Of a DNA stretch of 12,998 nt, positions 8,652-12,998 are shown in pieces. The notes below the pieces were generated by a model, which was given only the letters and a program-made list of their open reading frames with translations, did no database searches and had not been told where the DNA came from. The position numbers were made by a program, and so were the translations under genes. The DNA is from Parachlorella kessleri (lineage: Eukaryota > Chlorophyta > Trebouxiophyceae > Chlorellales > Chlorellaceae). The DNA is taken from positions 1-12,998 of the forward strand of contig BBXU01002249.1 in the NCBI GenBank assembly GCA_001598975.1, in the 5' to 3' direction. Position 1 is the stretch's first letter. Every line of letters starts with the position of its first letter.

Positions 8652-10038
8652 ATGGTGGTCACCTACAACAGCGCCCTGCTATCCCCTGGGGCCAAGAGCT
8701 CCGTAACCCGAAGGGAGAACCGACTTAGCAATCCCAGTGGGCTCTCCTGTCACAGCAGCGTCTTCAAGGCTACGTGGCGGCCGCTGTGCAGGTCGCTGCC
8801 CTTGCCAGGAGGGCATGGCTGTCCTCAGGGGCGCCTCCGCAGCTGCAGTTGTAATTCCTCAGCTTCGGAAGATCACCTGCGCTCCACGCAAGGTACGACC
8901 TCTTGTGAGCCGGCGGCTGAAGTAGCTGATACATATGTCTGCTGGCGGCAGGGTTAACCCTCGTATCCTAGCATGAAAGTTGCAGGGACCAGGGCTGCTG
9001 GGGAAACACACCAGCAAGCCGCGGCAGAGCAGGTTCAGCTAGAACCTTGCCATGCTGAGTGCACCAGGGACGCTGAACCGGCTTGTTCGCCAACAGCATC
9101 CATCTCAAGGGTGGTGCTAGCGGCACAGCCTGGGCGCATAGCAACACGGGCTTTTGGAGCACGGCGGTCATTATCAGTGCCAAGCACGCTGGTGAGCTTG
9201 TTATTGCAGGGGCCTGCTGTGCAACAGAGCTTGCTCGGTTGCATGTGTTGGTCGCGAGTCTAGACTAGTTGACCGCCACCTGACTATGCTGCCGTGATCC
9301 CTCCACAAGTGAAGCCAGCAAAGTTGGGCTAAAGAAGTATTTTTACGATGCTCCGGAAGTGACAGAGTGACGTATGTCCCATCAGAGCCTCAGAGGCAAG
9401 GCTTCTGCCTGTATGCAGCTGGTGTTTTGCCTCACCGCAGCCGCAGCAGTCTGGACTGCTCTGCAGCAACGACTGCAGGCTGTTCGAAGCTGCAAAGCTT
9501 GCAAAGGGTATGGCATCCAGCGGTAAGTTGCTGCGGAAATGGCAGGATCTGCTATAACTTTCTAGTGTTTCAGACCACTTGTGATGGACTTGAGAGCAGC
9601 TTGCAGGGGATGCTTGTTCACGAAGGGGCTCTCACTTGTGGGGCAGCCTTGGTACAATACATGATGCAGGGGTGATACTAAACAGACTGACGGTGCGGCT
9701 GTCATGCTTACTTACGCAGGTGTAAGCTGTGTAGCGGCCGAGGCCGCATCAGCTGGGAAGGCAAGATGGCCCATGAGGAGCCCTGTCCCATGTGCCTGGG
9801 CCGCCGCTGCACCAAGTGCGCCAGCTGTGGTGGGTATTTGGCAACAAAGGCCTTGTTCATGCAGCTGGGCGGCGAGGGTGCTCCAGATGCGGCGCTGGAA
9901 GAGGCGCTGGCCAGCTTGAACAGGAGCAGTGGCAGCAAGCAGGGGAACGCCGGCGGGAGCAGTGAGGGACGGAGGGGCGGGCAGCGGCCGCTCTTTGAAG
10001 AGATCGATGCGCTGGCGAATGAAATTATGGCCGATTGA
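8652..10038 (+). CDS. Plastid-type membrane-anchored DnaJ-like (BSD2-type) zinc-finger protein
   Basis: Four exons, phases consistent: 8652-8892, 8986-9191, 9419-9522, 9720-10038, giving 289 residues. The N-terminus (MVVTYNSALLSPGAKSSVTR) is Ser/Arg-rich, with few acidic residues in the first 60, as in plastid transit peptides. A hydrophobic segment, STLLVFCLTAAAAVWTAL (about 147-164), could span the membrane. A Cys-rich domain follows, with CxxC pairs at 174/177 (CKACKGYG), 185/188 (CKLCSGRG), 206/209 (CPMCLGRR) and 214/217 plus Cys220 (CTKCASCGG). This resembles the DnaJ central zinc finger without a J domain, as in plant BSD2, LQY1 and PSA2, which aid assembly of Rubisco or the photosystems. 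The C-terminus (after 240) is Gly/Ser-rich and ends in an acidic helix-like FEEIDALANEIMAD. The client is unknown. The two 3' exons are firm; the 5' exons rest on splice sites and phase. An in-frame ATG at 9374 offers a shorter alternative start. Confidence 0.75.
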
Positions 10039-10683
10039 TGTCACTGGAAGGTGGCTGTGAAGCTTACACAAGGGTCATTCCAGCCGAAATGGACATTCCA
10101 TATGTCTCATTTGTTCATGCCGACACCAAACAGGGAGGCGGCCACGGCACCTTGGCGGGGAACTCTTGGGGAGGGTATGTATATGGGTTACACGTGGCAT
10201 GCTTTCATGCAATAGGGTTGGTGTGCCTCAATGGGCTAGGCCAAGTGGGCATCATGCAGTCTGCATTCTTTGGCATAGATTGGCACCTCAGCATACTTGC
10301 TACGAATGAACCTTTGCCTGTACTATTACCCTGCATTTGATTGATCTTTGCCATGAAACACATTGCAATTGCCTTGCACCTCCATAATGTGCGGGCGTCT
10401 GCCATTCTTGTCAGTTTGGAGCATTGGCTTTGCGAGTCACCTGGACCCGTTGGCCTGTGCTTTCTCTGGACTTGGGGGCTCAGCTTATTGTTGAAGGTCA
10501 AGGCCATGGGCATCAATGTTGATAGCATGGAAGACATTTCATGGAGACTCGTCTTACTTGTTATGCCGTGACGTTGCTAGAATATTGTGGGACTGGTGTC
10601 GTGGATGTTGCATAGGTGTTGAGATATGCTTCTGCATCTTTCACCGGCACACCCAAGAATGATAGCTGGTAACCCTGTTGTAA
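10039..10683 (+). other. Long 3' UTR of the zinc-finger gene
   Basis: About 640 nt lie between the stop codon and TGTAA at 10679-10683, the first plus-strand TGTAA found after the gene. No convincing coding region is seen on either strand; the open frames here lack family resemblance and splice-consistent partners. Confidence 0.55.
10679..10683 (+). terminator. TGTAA polyadenylation motif of the zinc-finger gene
   Basis: TGTAA followed by an AT-rich patch, 248 nt upstream of the next gene's ATG. It fits the chlorophyte poly(A) signal and would end the zinc-finger transcript. Confidence 0.55.
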
Positions 10684-10931
10684 ATATCAACCAATCCCTG
10701 TGCCAACCCGTGCGTCTATTAGGAAGCTTGGGAACACGGCACAGGCCTGGGACACTGGAGAGCTCCATTCTTGGCATTTGGTTCCTGGGACGGAGGAGCC
10801 TTGCTGCATGCCTTGCTGTCTTGACGTGGCGCATAGCATGGAGAACACGGAGGGTTCGCTGGTTAACCACTGGTTAGCATCTGAACAGATTGCTGAACCT
10901 CGATCACGTGTTTGTGAGAGTTCCCGCAATC
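10684..10931 (+). promoter_or_regulatory. Promoter and 5' UTR region of the WDR70 gene
   Basis: 248 nt between the presumed poly(A) site of the previous gene and the WDR70 ATG. No TATA box or other named motif could be identified. Confidence 0.4.
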
Positions 10932-12882
10932 ATGAGCAGCGACGAGGACACTGAGCTTGCAGAGTTGCGCAAGGCCCGGGCTTCTCGAATGGGAGCGGCT
11001 GGTCTGACAATCGTGAGTTTGACAGGCTGGATGCTGTATGGCAAGGAGATAGGTTGATGCTGTTCCCATGTGGCACTGCCTGGTTGTCATATTTCTCTTA
11101 TTGAGGGTGGCAGATAATGCGAGCAGGGACGAGGTACTGGGATACTGGGCTGACAGGGCTGAAGGCAGAGTGAGCCTGAGTCTTGCCCTTTGTCTTATGT
11201 TGCTGCAGTCCTCCTTGAAAAACCAGCTGGCTCTTGGGGGCGTTGGGCATGAAGAGGAGGATGACGGGGAAGAAGGCCCGCAAGTGGTAGACGAAGAGGA
11301 GGCCTTGCGCAGCATGCTCCCCACCTCCTTTGGTGAGGGCCGCTGGGCCGTTCCGCTGCCGGGGCGGCTGTGTGCTACGGACTACTACCAACCCCTCTTG
11401 CTCGCTACTGAGAACCATGGCGCCCTATCCCTTGTCATCTCCCAGGGGGCGCTCACATATGTGGCAGACATGTATCACAAGGGAGATGTGCACCAGAAGG
11501 CCAGACGCTTGCACACCACCTCATAGTTGCCGAGGATGTGACACAGACGCTTCCTTAGGGTGACTCGATGGCATTGCTCTCCTGGCTGCGTTCTGTCTCA
11601 TGCTTCTGCATACTTGCTGTGCAGGGACGACCAGCGGTGCTGCAGGAGGCAAAGCGGCAGCACAGCAGGTGACTAGACCCAGCAGGAGTGTACAGGGCTT
11701 CTCCTTCAGTCTTGCAGTATTTTCCGGCAGACTCTCCGCTCCTGGCTATCGAACATCTGTGTGGACCCACACTTTTCAGGGAAAAGGGTGAGGGTCGCTT
11801 GGGGTAAACGGATCCATGCTTGGGCTTTGCAGGCTTTGGCAGCCACGCATGGTCCCCCGCCTGTAGCTAAGCTGTCACCGCGGCCGCCAGCGGAGCTTGC
11901 CACCGCTGCTGACCACAGCGACCTTGACGAGGGTGCCGTAGGGCCGCCCAGGCCACCTGAACCAGATGGCAACGGGCCTGTTGATGCGGAGGAGCATGGT
12001 GTGTGTTTGGCGGTGGGGTTTGCCTGTGGGGTACCTGTAATTCGAAGTGGTGTGCAGACTCAGGGTGGCAGCTGTCGCAGGCACAGGTAGCACGGATGGC
12101 TGTGGCAGCAGCGCAGTTCCTCAGCTGTAGGGGTGTCATCGATGCACGGCGGCGGTGACGCCCCACTGGTCCTAACGTAATTGGCCGCCGCCACTGCTGT
12201 TGTCTTTTGCAGGCTTGGGGGAGGCGGAGGAGGAGGATGACCCTTACAAGCTGCCCATCGCCCATGAGGTGTCACTAGAAGGTAAGACACTCGATGCGCC
12301 TCGGTAAGACAGTTGTTGCACCTCGCCAGCCTGAAGGGCCAACCTATATGGCCTTGGGGCAGCACTTCGCGCAGGCGGCGTACTGCCCATCCAGTGCGTG
12401 ATGGGCAGTGTCTGTTGTGACTGCGGTATCTGATCATTGCTTCCAGATTGGCTGGGGAGTCTGCCAGGCTGCCTTGTTCTCTGGAGCGGCGCCAGCCGCC
12501 CCCGCCCCCACCCCCCCTGGGTGGAGGCACATATTTGCTCCATACCGGCTTTGATTATGTAAATCCAATGCTGCGTATACTTCGTCGGACCCTTGAAAGG
12601 CAATGCAGCAGGTGCTCCGTTGGGAGTGATCCAGCCAGCCGGCCATACTCCCTCCCTACCTCGCTCCCTCCCTCGTCCCGCCCGCCTGGCCACCTTCTCT
12701 TAATTGTTACCCTCGCAGGCCAGGGCAAGGTGGTGTCAGCCCTGGACATTGACCACAGCGGGTCGCGGGTGCTGTCGGGCTCGTACGACTACACCCTCCG
12801 CATCTTTGACTTCAACGGGATGAAGTCCGACCTGCGCTGCTTCCGCAGCCTGGAGCCGTCAGAGGGGCATCCCCTCATGGCG
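10932..12882 (+). CDS. WDR70: WDR70-type WD40-repeat protein, N-terminal part (3'-partial)
   Basis: Six exons are visible: 10932-11012, 11209-11332, 11625-11668, 11833-11998, 12213-12281, 12719-12882, encoding 216 residues; the gene runs off the right edge in an intron. The start MSSDEDTELAELRKARASRM is the acidic/basic opening of this family. An acidic stretch (HEEEDDGEEG, DEEE) and MLPTSFG follow; exon 4 is a Pro/Ala-rich linker that looks poorly constrained. Then DDPYKLPIAHEVSLEG leads into the first blade (VVSALDIDHSGSRVLSGSYD, YTLRIFDFNGM, CFRSLEPSEGHP), closely like WDR70 (gastrulation-defective-1 homologue). In fungi and animals this protein is linked to CRL4 ubiquitin ligase and DNA-break processing; that role here is inferred from family only. 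Exon 3 (44 nt, Gly/Ala/Gln) is the least certain. The gene is tandem with the upstream zinc-finger gene. Confidence 0.88.
11084..11187 (+). repeat. Dispersed intronic repeat, copy B (WDR70 intron 1)
   Basis: Second full copy of the family seen at 2207-2309, in the same orientation relative to transcription and ending about 20 nt from the 3' splice site. It contains GGGTGGCAGATAATGCGAGC. Confidence 0.75.
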
Positions 12883-12902
12883 GTGAGTCGATGTGGGTGA
12901 TA

Positions 12903-12998
12903 TGAGGGGAGGGTGGTGGTGGCGTTCGTGTGGGTGTGTGGTGGTGCTGGTGTGGGGTGGAGTAGGGTGTTGTGGGGGTGGGTGTGTGGGTGGGGGTT
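12903..12998 (+). repeat. G/T-rich low-complexity intron end
   Basis: After the WDR70 exon-6 donor at 12883, the rest of the window is almost only G and T (GTG, GGT and GGGTGTG motifs, with a few A and C). It is an imperfect minisatellite inside an intron. Confidence 0.8.

Noticed and set aside
10035..10340. 101-codon plus-strand open frame after the zinc-finger gene
   Set aside because: It starts inside the last codons of the zinc-finger gene in another frame, lies in its 3' UTR and shows no conserved pattern.
11333..11526. In-frame continuation of WDR70 exon 2 (EGRWAVPLPGRL...)
   Set aside because: Family homologues continue differently after the SFG motif. A consensus donor (G|GTGAGG) lies exactly there and a phase-matched exon follows at 11625.
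1..12998. Prokaryotic systems, CRISPR arrays, tRNA or rRNA genes
   Set aside because: No regularly spaced repeats, no tRNA-like cloverleaf and no rRNA segments were recognised; all conserved protein signals are split by spliceosomal introns.

Overview
This is nuclear DNA from a green alga (Chlorophyta). The evidence is intron-dense genes with exons of about 45 to 320 nt, introns that nearly all end in a pyrimidine-rich tract plus CAG, TGTAA-type polyadenylation motifs of the kind used by chlorophytes, moderately high GC, and two products with plastid-type N-termini. The genus cannot be fixed from the sequence. No prokaryotic operon, rRNA, tRNA or CRISPR array is visible. All gene models below were built by hand: I matched splice sites and reading phase to the known sequence pattern of each family.

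Layout, left to right. (1) 242-6683, + strand: the C-terminal half (about 500 residues, 14 exons) of an MTR4-type RNA helicase, the nuclear exosome cofactor. The helicase core lies to the left of the window. (2) 7032-8403, - strand: a nuclear gene for plastid ribosomal protein bS21, with a transit-peptide exon, two core exons and a possible spliced C-terminal extension. Its 3' end meets the 3' end of MTR4 tail to tail. (3) 8404-8651: a 248-nt intergenic region that must serve as a divergent promoter. (4) 8652-10038, + strand: a four-exon gene for a probably plastid-targeted, membrane-anchored protein with a DnaJ-type (BSD2-like) CxxC zinc finger, followed by a long 3' UTR ending near a TGTAA at 10679. 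(5) 10932 to the right edge, + strand: the first six exons of a WDR70-type WD40 protein, up to the start of its beta-propeller.

MTR4 and WDR70 are housekeeping nuclear factors. The divergent pair in the middle (bS21 and the zinc-finger protein) both appear to serve the plastid and may share one promoter. The least ordinary signals are non-coding. They are a GC-AG intron in MTR4, a pair of near-identical inverted repeats flanking MTR4 exons 12-13, a last MTR4 exon carrying only one sense codon, and a dispersed intronic repeat of about 100 nt found just upstream of 3' splice sites in both MTR4 and WDR70. I see no clear candidate for an entirely new biological system.
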